A stretch of DNA of 32,295 bases from contig JAEOSR010000002.1 in assembly GCA_016840285.1 (NCBI GenBank), forward strand, positions 1 to 32,295, given 5' to 3'. This DNA is from Candidatus Hodarchaeota archaeon (lineage in GTDB: Archaea; Asgardarchaeota; Heimdallarchaeia; Hodarchaeales; Hodarchaeaceae). Both the position numbers and the translations under genes were made by a program. Shown piece by piece: positions 25,059 through 32,295 of the stretch. The stretch's first letter is position 1; each line of letters begins with the position of its first letter. Below the pieces are notes generated by a model. It was not told where the DNA came from and ran no database searches. It was given only the letters and a program-made list of their open reading frames with translations.

Positions 25059-26336
25059 TTATAAAGGAGATATTTCTGTCAATCCATTCATATATGATTG
25101 TAAAACCATCGGAATCCTTATTGATCCATCTTCTTGCTGATAATTTTCTAATATAGTGCAGAGAGTCCGTTCAGTGGCAATCGCAGTTGAATTAAGTGTG
25201 TGAAGATAATCTTTTTCTCCACCAGCTTTACCATAGGTCATATTAAGTTTTCTAGCTTGATAATTGGTTACATTAGAACAAGAGACTAATTCACGATATG
25301 TGTCTTGAGCAGGGAACCATGCTTCCAGATCATATTTCTTGGCAGCATTGTCATTTAACTCACCAGAAGCAATATTTACGACGCGATAAGGTATTTCCAA
25401 CCGTTGAAATAATGTTTCTGCATTTTTAATCATTTCTTCATGCATTTCTTTTGATGTTTCAGGATGAGCAAAAACAAATTGTTCAACCTTATGAAAATGA
25501 TGAACTCGAAATATTCCCTTAGTGTCTTTTCCATGGCTTCCAGCTTCACGACGATAACACTGGGAGATACCACAATATTTGCGAGGTAGAGTATTTTCAT
25601 CAAGTAATTCATCCATGTGGAATGCAGCGAGGGGTTGTTCGGAAGTAGCAATGAAAAATACATCCTCTTTAGGATCATTGTACAATGCGTTCTCAAAGTC
25701 ACCTAATTCACTTGCTCCCTCCATTGCTTTACGGCGCATGAAAGGAGGAGTCCAAAATGGAATAAATCCGCGTTCACTAACTAGAAAGTCTAAGGCGAAT
25801 TGAATTAAAGCTAAATTCAGAAAGATCATCTGATTTGTCAAGAAAAAAGTTCTGGCTCCACTAATTTGAGCAGCTTTCTCAAGATTGGCAAGACCAAGGG
25901 ATTCAACTAAGTCGGTGTGTGCTTGGACTTGGAAGGAGAATTGTGGAATTTCTCCCCATTCGCGTAAAGTGACGTCTCCTTCATCTGTTTCAGCAATTGG
26001 AACCCCAGGTAATATAATATTTCCAATACTGTAACGTATTCGGTCTCTTTCTTCTAATACCCCTTTTTTCAACTTCTCGAGGGAAGCAACTTCTATCTTA
26101 ATTTGGTTTACCCGTTCTCTCTGTGGTTTAATATCTTCCCCTTTCTTTTTCATTGGGCCAATTTCGCGACTAATTTGATTTCGTTCTTTACGGAGTTCAT
26201 TTACTTGTTGTAATAATGACCGCCATTTCGAATCTAATGCGATGACTTCATCTATTCGATTGGGATCTTTAAACCGTTTGATTTCTGAGTCACGTATAAT
26301 CTGGGGGTTTTCACGAAACACTTTAATATCAATCAT
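25059..26336 (-). CDS. serS: seryl-tRNA synthetase
   Basis: 425 residues, normal for the ordinary (non-methanogen) type. An N-terminal antiparallel coiled coil (about 28-105, Arg/Lys/Glu-rich) grips the tRNA long arm. The class II catalytic core follows: motif 1 around residue 195-215, motif 2 in CYRREAGSHGKDTKGIFRVHHF (split description: CYRREAG, then GIFRVHHF) and motif 3 ATERTLCTILENYQ. TSEQPLAAFH is the Ser-site TxE loop. It charges tRNA-Ser with serine for translation. GAGGT is just upstream of the ATG and could form a hairpin with ACCTCT (see findings). The neighbouring small gene is downstream. Confidence 0.96.
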   Translation of the reverse strand: MIDIKVFRENPQIIRDSEIKRFKDPNRIDEVIALDSKWRSLLQQVNELRKERNQISREIGPMKKKGEDIKPQRERVNQIKIEVASLEKLKKGVLEERDRIRYSIGNIILPGVPIAETDEGDVTLREWGEIPQFSFQVQAHTDLVESLGLANLEKAAQISGARTFFLTNQMIFLNLALIQFALDFLVSERGFIPFWTPPFMRRKAMEGASELGDFENALYNDPKEDVFFIATSEQPLAAFHMDELLDENTLPRKYCGISQCYRREAGSHGKDTKGIFRVHHFHKVEQFVFAHPETSKEMHEEMIKNAETLFQRLEIPYRVVNIASGELNDNAAKKYDLEAWFPAQDTYRELVSCSNVTNYQARKLNMTYGKAGGEKDYLHTLNSTAIATERTLCTILENYQQEDGSIRIPMVLQSYMNGLTEISPL

Positions 26337-26340
26337 GCTA

Positions 26341-26362
26341 ACCTCTATCTCCTATAAGAGGT
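26341..26362 (-). promoter_or_regulatory. inverted repeat covering the serS ribosome site
   Basis: ACCTCT and AGAGGT are exact complements separated by ten bases. In the mRNA sense the second arm is AGAGGT, the Shine-Dalgarno sequence four bases before the serS ATG, so a six-pair hairpin could hide it. Confidence 0.3.
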
Positions 26363-26511
26363 AATGATTCAGTTTTAGGATCTATACAAGCCCTAATTCT
26401 TTTTAATTTTAAATCTGTTAGATACAAGAAGCAAAATTTAGAATGAAAAAAATATGATATTCCCTGTATTGATGGTATTTTTCCTTTCTAAAGGTCTAAT
26501 TCTGCTATTCA

Positions 26512-27939
26512 TCAGCTTTCTTTTAATGGGTCTGCGTTTACGAACTTCCAAAAGACAAGAACTGAAATTAAAATGAAAATTGCTGCTATTGGTCCCCAAA
26601 TAATTAGCCCAAGACTGTAAGTATGACCCTGCCAGTCTGTAACTAGAGGTAAAGTTGGAATATTAAAGGGGAAATTCTCCTGCAACAAGTATCCGACAAT
26701 TAAATACCCAAATACTTGGAAAAAGTTCAGAGGGATCGATTCAAACCCATAATACATGCCAGCTCGGGATTCTCCAGTCCGTCGTTCATCTTCTTCAACA
26801 ATATCGGCTACAATAGCGTAGGGAAGTAAATAAAAGCCAGATACTCCTATTCCAGCAAAAATGACAAGAATAATAGCTTGAAGAAGAACCGGAATTATTT
26901 GAGAAATCACCTCAATTTGACCTATCACTAAAGTAAAAGGTATCCAGATTGCCATCCACACTGCTGAATAAATATAACTTTTGGTTTTTCCATGTTTGTT
27001 ACCAAAACGCGCCCAAAAAATAAATCCACTAAAAATTACTCCAAGTAGGGTTACACCAAATAGTAAATACTCTATAATTCCAGTAAAATAGAGAGCTTTG
27101 TCAATCCAGGTTAGAACGATCCCCATTGTCATACTTAATGCGACTGAGATAAATCCTCTAGCAAGAGTCCAAGAAATATAGTTTTTATTACCAAAAACGA
27201 CGTTTAATTCTTCTCGGATAGTTGGTTGAGGGATGAAGACTTCTTTTGCTTTAATTCCGATAACTGAGGGGATAAAGAAAATAATTACAAGAAGAGCGAA
27301 TAAACCGATAATAATTGGGAGAATTGAAGTTAACACATCTTTATTTGTTAAGCCAGTGAATACCTCATTGGTTCTATTTAAGTCTAAATCTTCAGCTGAA
27401 CCTCCCAGTAAGCCTGGTAAAAGAAAAGCGAAACCGGCTCCAATAACAAAAGCAATAAGGTTTACAGTGTTTTGATACCCACTAATTTCTAGGCGTTCGG
27501 TCTCTGTGGTGATTTCTGGCATCCAAGATTGAAAAGGTGTTAATAATAATCCATAAGTTCCTTGATAAATCGAATTAACTATAATTAAATAAGAAAATAT
27601 TATCATTGTTTCACTTTCTAGTCCCAGTAAGGGGATAATCAAGTGTGGAGAATATAGAAAGAAAAAAGCAATAGCAAGCAAAGGAGCTCCTAGAATAATG
27701 AAGGGTTTTCGTCGTCCCCACCGAGTTTGCGTTCGATCAGAAATATATCCAGAAAAATAGCTAGTAAAAGCTATTACAATCTTACCAAACGCAACGCCGA
27801 GAAACGCTAAAAAAGCATTTTCTTCTAAACCAAAGAAGGCGTAATAAACATACCCAGTAAATAAATCTGCCATATCCATCGTGATGGAAGATCCAAGTCG
27901 ACCAACCCCATAGCTTACCTTTTCTTTATAAGTTAACAT
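26512..27939 (-). CDS. MFS transporter of the GPH (sugar:cation symporter) family
   Basis: 475 residues with twelve predicted helices. The N-terminus (KVSYGVGRLGSSITMDMAD) and the helix 2-3 loop (GYISDRTQTRWGRRKPFI) match the MelB/GPH family, whose D-R-T...GRRKPFI motif is diagnostic. The central part includes a long extracellular segment and the second-half repeat. Substrates are typically glycosides, pentosides or uronides moved with Na+ or H+; which one is unknown. An upstream GAGGG site precedes the ATG. It lies alone between the seryl-tRNA synthetase gene and the gelsolin cluster. Confidence 0.85.
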   Translation of the reverse strand: MLTYKEKVSYGVGRLGSSITMDMADLFTGYVYYAFFGLEENAFLAFLGVAFGKIVIAFTSYFSGYISDRTQTRWGRRKPFIILGAPLLAIAFFFLYSPHLIIPLLGLESETMIIFSYLIIVNSIYQGTYGLLLTPFQSWMPEITTETERLEISGYQNTVNLIAFVIGAGFAFLLPGLLGGSAEDLDLNRTNEVFTGLTNKDVLTSILPIIIGLFALLVIIFFIPSVIGIKAKEVFIPQPTIREELNVVFGNKNYISWTLARGFISVALSMTMGIVLTWIDKALYFTGIIEYLLFGVTLLGVIFSGFIFWARFGNKHGKTKSYIYSAVWMAIWIPFTLVIGQIEVISQIIPVLLQAIILVIFAGIGVSGFYLLPYAIVADIVEEDERRTGESRAGMYYGFESIPLNFFQVFGYLIVGYLLQENFPFNIPTLPLVTDWQGHTYSLGLIIWGPIAAIFILISVLVFWKFVNADPLKES

Positions 27940-28066
27940 AATTTTGCCCTCTTAAGATGATAATAAGGGATTGTTGAGGAAGACTAGTAATAATTTCATA
28001 AATTTTTGCTGATGATGGTTTATGGAAGAAGATATGGATCCTACTAGTTATAGTCTATCGTGCCAC

Positions 28067-28080
28067 AAAAAAAAAGAAAA
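28067..28080 (-). terminator. poly-T terminator downstream of the gelsolin gene
   Basis: The plus strand reads nine A, G, then four A. In minus-strand sense this is TTTTC followed by nine T, about 25 bases after the gelsolin stop, a good archaeal termination tract. Confidence 0.5.
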
Positions 28081-28102
28081 GATGTGAATATATAAGGTTG
28101 GA

Positions 28103-29344
28103 TTATTTGTACTTATGTCCTACTTGTAAGAGTCTGTCGTGTATTCCTCGTTCTCCTTTTACCTCTCTAAGGTCACATTCTTTTCCTACTCGATACCCGG
28201 CTTTTAAGAGGAAACCTGCTTTACAGATTCCTCGAGCTTGCCGTCCAGCCGTCCGTTGAGCTATAAGACCAGTTCCTTCTGTAAAGGTAAGTGTTGCTGT
28301 CCTTGATCCTTCATCTATTTCTAGCACTGCTTCCTCATTTCCACCTATTTCCCCAAATTCTCCCTCTACATAATATAGCTTCACAAGTTTTGCTTTAGGT
28401 GTGGGTGCTCCTGTTGGCCCCAATCCTAAATCAACAGGTTTGGGTTCTGGTTGAGGTGTCGGTGCTGGAGCTTCTTGAGGTGGGGGAGTAGAAACTGGCT
28501 CAGGGATTGGAGGCCTGGGAATTGGTTCCGAAATGGGAGGACGCTCTAATTCAGGAGGAGGTGTTACGGGAGGATGTGCTGGTTCAGGTCTTGGTGCTAC
28601 AGGAGTAACGGTTCCTGCTTCTGAGGTCTCGCTTGATAGATCAGCAATGCTACCAGTAATCCCCTTTGCAACCTCAGTACTATCAGCAGTTCGGACTTCT
28701 CCAGTATCAGCCAGTTGATTAATTAATTCAAAAAAGCCTTTAGGTTCATAGCCTTCACCAATGTTATACACCATGGGATTTCGTTCACGAGCGACATCTA
28801 ATTTCCGAACAAGTCGATTTCCAGCAGCTTTCTCGCCAACTTGGGCCTGTGACCCAATCCATACATATAAATCGTGATAAGCATCCAGAACAAAAACATC
28901 ATCACTAACAAATGATTCCTGTTTAAGGGGGACATTTTCAATCACAATATCATCTGAGGATGATCCATCGGTTAGATCAATATCCCTAACACGATATAGG
29001 GCATAGGAAATATCTTCCTTATTAACTTCGACGTGTTTTAAAAATCCAGGGGTGTCTCCTGTGACAACCACAAAATCCAGAAGTCCTTTGAACTCTTCAG
29101 ATTCATTCCCCTCAACTTCTGTATCAATGTCAATTTCTTCATCCTTTAGATCCAAACATTTAGCCGCCCAAGCGCCAACGGCACGGTCGTCTGCGAATGC
29201 TTGGGATCCAAGCCAAATATAGACTTTCTTTTTTAATCCAACACTGACATCACTATTATCGATGAGATAGACATCGCCATTTAAAAATTCATAAGGAGTA
29301 CTAATTTCTTTCAAATTTTTACCTTGAACATGTAAAACTCGCAT
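28103..29344 (-). CDS. two-domain gelsolin-like protein with polyproline arm
   Basis: 413 residues. Two gelsolin-type domains: about 1-105 (FLNGDVYLIDN; KKVYIWLGSQAFADDRAVGA) and about 110-212 (ALYRVRDIDL; DVFVLDAYHDLYVWIGSQ). Each has the VY(I/V)W(I/L)GS core of the family. Residues about 248-316 are proline-rich with repeated PxPxP and PPP segments; such arms bind profilin or SH3-like modules in eukaryotes. A C-terminal domain (about 318-413) is not recognised. Asgard two-domain gelsolins have been shown to sever or cap actin filaments with calcium; the same is inferred here. No membrane segment or signal peptide. A TATA box is just upstream and CAGGATGG serves as ribosome site. Confidence 0.9.
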   Translation of the reverse strand: MRVLHVQGKNLKEISTPYEFLNGDVYLIDNSDVSVGLKKKVYIWLGSQAFADDRAVGAWAAKCLDLKDEEIDIDTEVEGNESEEFKGLLDFVVVTGDTPGFLKHVEVNKEDISYALYRVRDIDLTDGSSSDDIVIENVPLKQESFVSDDVFVLDAYHDLYVWIGSQAQVGEKAAGNRLVRKLDVARERNPMVYNIGEGYEPKGFFELINQLADTGEVRTADSTEVAKGITGSIADLSSETSEAGTVTPVAPRPEPAHPPVTPPPELERPPISEPIPRPPIPEPVSTPPPQEAPAPTPQPEPKPVDLGLGPTGAPTPKAKLVKLYYVEGEFGEIGGNEEAVLEIDEGSRTATLTFTEGTGLIAQRTAGRQARGICKAGFLLKAGYRVGKECDLREVKGERGIHDRLLQVGHKYK

Positions 29345-29362
29345 TAGATAACCATCCTGAAA

Positions 29363-29380
29363 ATTATTATATACCTTTTA
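29363..29380 (-). promoter_or_regulatory. TATA promoter of the gelsolin gene
   Basis: In minus sense AAAAGGTATATAATAAT ends about 19 bases before the ATG, a strong BRE/TATA with a nearly leaderless transcript expected. It shows that gelsolin can be expressed apart from the upstream pair. Confidence 0.5.
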
Positions 29381-29466
29381 ACGTTCTAATTATATTAAGT
29401 TAGTTGATAAAATAATGATTTCGATATTTTGAATTTATTTCTTTTTCAATGTTTTCTCAATATTTG

Positions 29467-30405
29467 TTAAAGTTTTTGAGAGGAGATTTGATTCTCCAGT
29501 TCCTTGATTTTTTCTCTTAATCTTCGGACCTGATAATTCAAAACTTTGTTTTGACTTAATAAATCCATAACATATTCCTTAAGCTTTGCTTCTTCCCGTT
29601 CCTCATGAGTAGTAAGATCGATTGCTGTTGAAATAGCGGATCTAAGATCTTCTAACAATTCATCAAATATTTCCTTTGGATAGGTCTTACTGTCTACTTT
29701 CTGAGCGTTCCAATTATATACCCATTCATCAAGGAAAGCTTCAAGGTAGCTGCGAAAAAGGCTCTCGGCGACAAATGGAAATCCCAAGAGAAAGAGTAAA
29801 TGAATGCTTGTCATCCTTCCCATTTTTGCGATACGTGGATCGTTTGAATCAGGCGCGGGTTGTAAAAAGATGTAACTCAAGTGGATCAAGTCCTCACGAT
29901 TGGGTACATTAAGAGGATCTTTGAATCCACTTGTATATTCCACAATTCGTCCCATTGAAGAAATTGTTTGCCCTTGAACTGCTAATAGTAAAGCATTTTC
30001 AGACAATAGGGCATCATTGTTATACACCACTTTGGGTCCTTCAATGTCATCAAACATAGAAATAACTAGCCCTTGAAGGTGTTCTCTTTGTTGCTTGCGT
30101 AATGTAATCCAAGGTTTGAGCTGCGCATCAACTTCGGTAATATCAATCAATTCATCGGTCAGGAGAATATACAGATCTCTCTTATGTTTCCGATAATGAA
30201 ATCTAGTGAAATAAGTGGGTAATTCTCGGGTAAAAAGTGGAGTATCATCATCTGACATTACTCTTGGATCTTGAAATACCTCGGCTATCAAAGTGTCCTC
30301 TTCGGATCTAGTTAAAATTACTTTTTTATGCAGTTTTTTATCAAAAATGTATAACCCTTGATGATTTAAGAGCCAAAAGCGATAATAATTTTTGGGCATT
30401 GTCAT
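29467..30405 (-). CDS. soluble longin-like protein with C-terminal coiled coil
   Basis: 312 residues, no membrane segment. Residues about 5-105 form an N-terminal beta-rich region. Residues about 112-235 look like a longin/roadblock-type domain: LQGLVISMFDDIEGPKVVY at the first strands (the D-x-x-GP turn is typical), SSMGR, LSYIFLQPAPDSNDPR, and TSIHLLFLLGFPFVA, then a helix. Residues about 265-312 form a coiled coil (heptad-like: YQVRRLREKIKELENQI). Longin folds dock on small GTPases and vesicle or signalling complexes, so this may be an adaptor that dimerises by its coiled coil. The gene begins 18 bases after the stop of the large receptor gene, so the two are probably one operon, with the gelsolin gene next. 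Confidence 0.65.
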   Translation of the reverse strand: MTMPKNYYRFWLLNHQGLYIFDKKLHKKVILTRSEEDTLIAEVFQDPRVMSDDDTPLFTRELPTYFTRFHYRKHKRDLYILLTDELIDITEVDAQLKPWITLRKQQREHLQGLVISMFDDIEGPKVVYNNDALLSENALLLAVQGQTISSMGRIVEYTSGFKDPLNVPNREDLIHLSYIFLQPAPDSNDPRIAKMGRMTSIHLLFLLGFPFVAESLFRSYLEAFLDEWVYNWNAQKVDSKTYPKEIFDELLEDLRSAISTAIDLTTHEEREEAKLKEYVMDLLSQNKVLNYQVRRLREKIKELENQISSQKL

Positions 30406-30423
30406 TAAATCCCGTATAATGCA

Positions 30424-32295
30424 TTATTTCGTGAGACTCAATATGTCTTCTTGACTGGCCTCGATTAGGAGGTTAATCTCAATTGATCGATCTAAGAATT
30501 TAATTGCTTCACTGCGTTTAAAGTGTTTAGATAAGTGTGAAATAAGTTGTTCACTGAAAAAGAACTGAACACCCTCTTTCTGAAAACGGATCTCTTTTAT
30601 AAGGTTTAGCATTTTCTTTTCTTTTTTAGACAATTTAATGCTCTCTAGGGTTACCACTCCCTCATTGAGGATAAAAGCTGAGAAATAGTGCAGAGGAATG
30701 TGATTGCGAATCATCTTCTTTATCTGGACGCTAGGTATCTGATCAGACCGATAAAAGTCATCTAAATCATGAGCATACTTGGATTCAACTTCTCGACCTA
30801 ATTTTGCCAAACGTTCTTTGAAATAATCAGGTAATCTTGTTTCTGAGATAATAATAAAGCTTGAGCGTGAACCGTGCCAAATTAACATATGTAATCCCTC
30901 ACGACTCATAACTTCTATTTTCTCCTTCTCTTTTTCCTCATCAGTGCGTGAGTGCATTCCATCGGAAACCTCTTCCATAAATGTACTCAACGCTGCAGAC
31001 ATGCCAGACAACGCATCTGTATCAGTTTTTAACTCTGAAATGGTTTTCTCTGAGTAAAATTGGAGTCCAGATTCATGACGAGCGATTAACAAGCGGATTG
31101 ATTTGATATCCTCAAAACTCTGTTCAATTTTCCTGCGTTTTCGTAGAATGAGTTCACTTCGTTGTTTTCGTTTACGATTTAGAAAAATGCTACTACCTGC
31201 TAATGCTGCAACAAACAACAATGAAATCGATCCTATTATGATTACAGAGATAATGATTTCGAAGGGATCTATTATTTTTATGATTTGATATTCTTCTAGT
31301 TCTTCTGCTGACATACTATAATATGAGGGTAAACCTGATAAGCCAGAGCCACTCCACACGGTAATTTTAGTGAAACCAACAGCACCAAGGGTATACTTAC
31401 CGTCAATTATGAATGATGTTTCCCCTGTACCATCAGTCTGGTTAGTGAGTTCGAAAATTTGAGTTGTTTCGTTCTCATATTCTAGTTCAATATAGAAAAA
31501 GACATTGACTGCCTCTAAGGGAGCGAGTGATAACCCCGCGCCTAAACCACCAGTTATTTCCTGTACATAAGTTAATATAGCTGTTATTTTAATGGGGTCG
31601 CCTTGTTCAAACTTCTTTCCAGGTAAGGTAACCTCAAGAATAGTTTTTCGCCCTTGTAATGTTATATTGAAATTGATGGTCTGGTTTTGATAACCAACCT
31701 TATCTATTTCTACAGTAAGGGAGTAATTACCATAATGAAATGATGTCGTTGTGAAGTTGATAACAAACCGATTCTGATTTGTTTGGTAATTGTAGAAAGA
31801 TTCCATTACTAGTGTGTCATTCATCCAAAGAGCAACAGTATGGTTAAAAATATTCTGTCCTCTGATGGTTTGATACCCTTCTCCATCAATATAAAGGACA
31901 TCCTCAACAAGAACTGATTGGTTATAGCGAAAATTAGTGATATTAAGAGGTTTTGTAGGCATATTTACTACTATAAAAGTTACTTCAATGAAGCTGGGAT
32001 TGAAATAATCATGGTAGAAGGTGATGTTAATCGAATGGCGGCCTAAAGGTAAAATGGAAGGAGAAGGATTGAAACGGAACCAATACACTTCATCTGTTTG
32101 GTTTACATCAACCACCTTGGAGTTATTAACAGTAAAACCAGAGTCTTTTATTAACCCAGTTATATTTTCATCATAGTCTGTGTTCTTATACGATAGGAAG
32201 AAGTCATAATACTCAGTATAATAGACTGGAATATCTGTCAAAGGTATATGTTCAATTGCAGTTCCTGCTTTAACGATTGTTAGATAAAAGAAGAA
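30424..32295 (-). CDS. large receptor-like membrane protein with cytoplasmic longin-like domain (5' end beyond window)
   Basis: Partial. The frame is open from 32241 (a TTG) through the right edge, with sensible sequence (LTIVKAGTAIEHIPL before it), so the start lies outside. The extracellular part has several Ig/Fn3-like or bacterial-Ig-like repeats with many Asn-x-Thr sites. One transmembrane helix (IIISVIIIGSISLLFVAALA) is at about 330-350 in the TTG-based numbering, followed by a basic stop-transfer region. The cytoplasmic 250 residues begin IRLLIARHESGLQFYSE and contain a longin-like arrangement (LSGMSAALSTFMEEV, a strand pair LHMLIWHGSRSSFIIISE, then YFKERLAKLGREVESKY), and a helical end. 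Probably a surface receptor or adhesin that signals to or anchors cytoskeletal adaptors; the ligand is unknown. It is the first known gene of the cluster with the longin and gelsolin genes. Confidence 0.7.
   Translation of the reverse strand, partial: FFFYLTIVKAGTAIEHIPLTDIPVYYTEYYDFFLSYKNTDYDENITGLIKDSGFTVNNSKVVDVNQTDEVYWFRFNPSPSILPLGRHSINITFYHDYFNPSFIEVTFIVVNMPTKPLNITNFRYNQSVLVEDVLYIDGEGYQTIRGQNIFNHTVALWMNDTLVMESFYNYQTNQNRFVINFTTTSFHYGNYSLTVEIDKVGYQNQTINFNITLQGRKTILEVTLPGKKFEQGDPIKITAILTYVQEITGGLGAGLSLAPLEAVNVFFYIELEYENETTQIFELTNQTDGTGETSFIIDGKYTLGAVGFTKITVWSGSGLSGLPSYYSMSAEELEEYQIIKIIDPFEIIISVIIIGSISLLFVAALAGSSIFLNRKRKQRSELILRKRRKIEQSFEDIKSIRLLIARHESGLQFYSEKTISELKTDTDALSGMSAALSTFMEEVSDGMHSRTDEEKEKEKIEVMSREGLHMLIWHGSRSSFIIISETRLPDYFKERLAKLGREVESKYAHDLDDFYRSDQIPSVQIKKMIRNHIPLHYFSAFILNEGVVTLESIKLSKKEKKMLNLIKEIRFQKEGVQFFFSEQLISHLSKHFKRSEAIKFLDRSIEINLLIEASQEDILSLTK

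Noticed and set aside
1..32295. CRISPR arrays, insertion sequences, rRNA and tRNA genes
   Set aside because: No regularly spaced repeats, no transposase, and no tRNA-like cloverleaf or rRNA blocks were seen anywhere in the window.

Overview
The window reads as a piece of an Asgard archaeal (Promethearchaeota) chromosome. It is AT-rich and densely coded, with archaeal signals (TATA boxes, GGTGAT/GGAG-type Shine-Dalgarno sequences, many TTG and GTG starts). It carries archaeal housekeeping genes (Cdc48/VAT, PAC2-type proteasome chaperone, UbiA prenyltransferase, UPF0251 regulator) alongside proteins typical of Asgards: a two-domain gelsolin with a proline-rich tail, a Rab/Ras-like and an Arf-like small GTPase, and several membrane or soluble proteins that appear to carry longin/roadblock-like domains. 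The exact lineage cannot be fixed from this sequence; no rRNA or tRNA gene was seen.

Layout. 1-974: DMT transporter. 975-1617: no clear protein gene, but a strong candidate structured RNA at about 1023-1209. 1618-3392: TrmB-like winged-helix protein translationally coupled to an Arf-like GTPase. 3421-6597 (minus): a 7TM protein with a cytoplasmic longin-like domain, then two tandem membrane proteins that share another cytoplasmic domain. 6761-6891: remnant of a zinc-ribbon gene. 6907-9023 (minus): class II aldolase, iron-sulfur flavoprotein and UPF0251 regulator. 9154-9825: histidine phosphatase. 9802-13036 (minus): a complete ECF vitamin/nutrient transporter (S, A, A, T), divergent from a phosphoribosyltransferase-fold probable regulator (13223-13978). 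14215-14502: ferredoxin lacking one cluster cysteine. 14513-15853 (minus): membrane-anchored metzincin protease. 16147-17446: metallophosphoesterase plus Rab-like GTPase operon. 17461-18000 (minus): decayed surface-protein gene. 18017-19633: anchored arylsulfotransferase-like protein. 19850-24540: Hsp20, Cdc48, PAC2 protein and UbiA enzyme. 24580-27939 (minus): small hypothetical protein, seryl-tRNA synthetase, GPH/MFS sugar symporter. 28103-32295 (minus): gelsolin, a longin-like coiled-coil protein, and a large surface receptor that runs off the right edge.

The most interesting material is (i) the right-end cluster, where a receptor with extracellular Ig-like repeats and a cytoplasmic longin-like domain sits 18 bases upstream of a soluble longin-like coiled-coil protein and next to a gelsolin with a polyproline arm, which suggests a membrane-to-actin link; (ii) the left cluster of small GTPase and membrane longin-like proteins; (iii) the structured RNA; and (iv) an exact 11-base inverted repeat that brackets the TATA box of the Hsp20-Cdc48 unit, a candidate stress operator. 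All functions are read from motifs by eye; no database search was possible.
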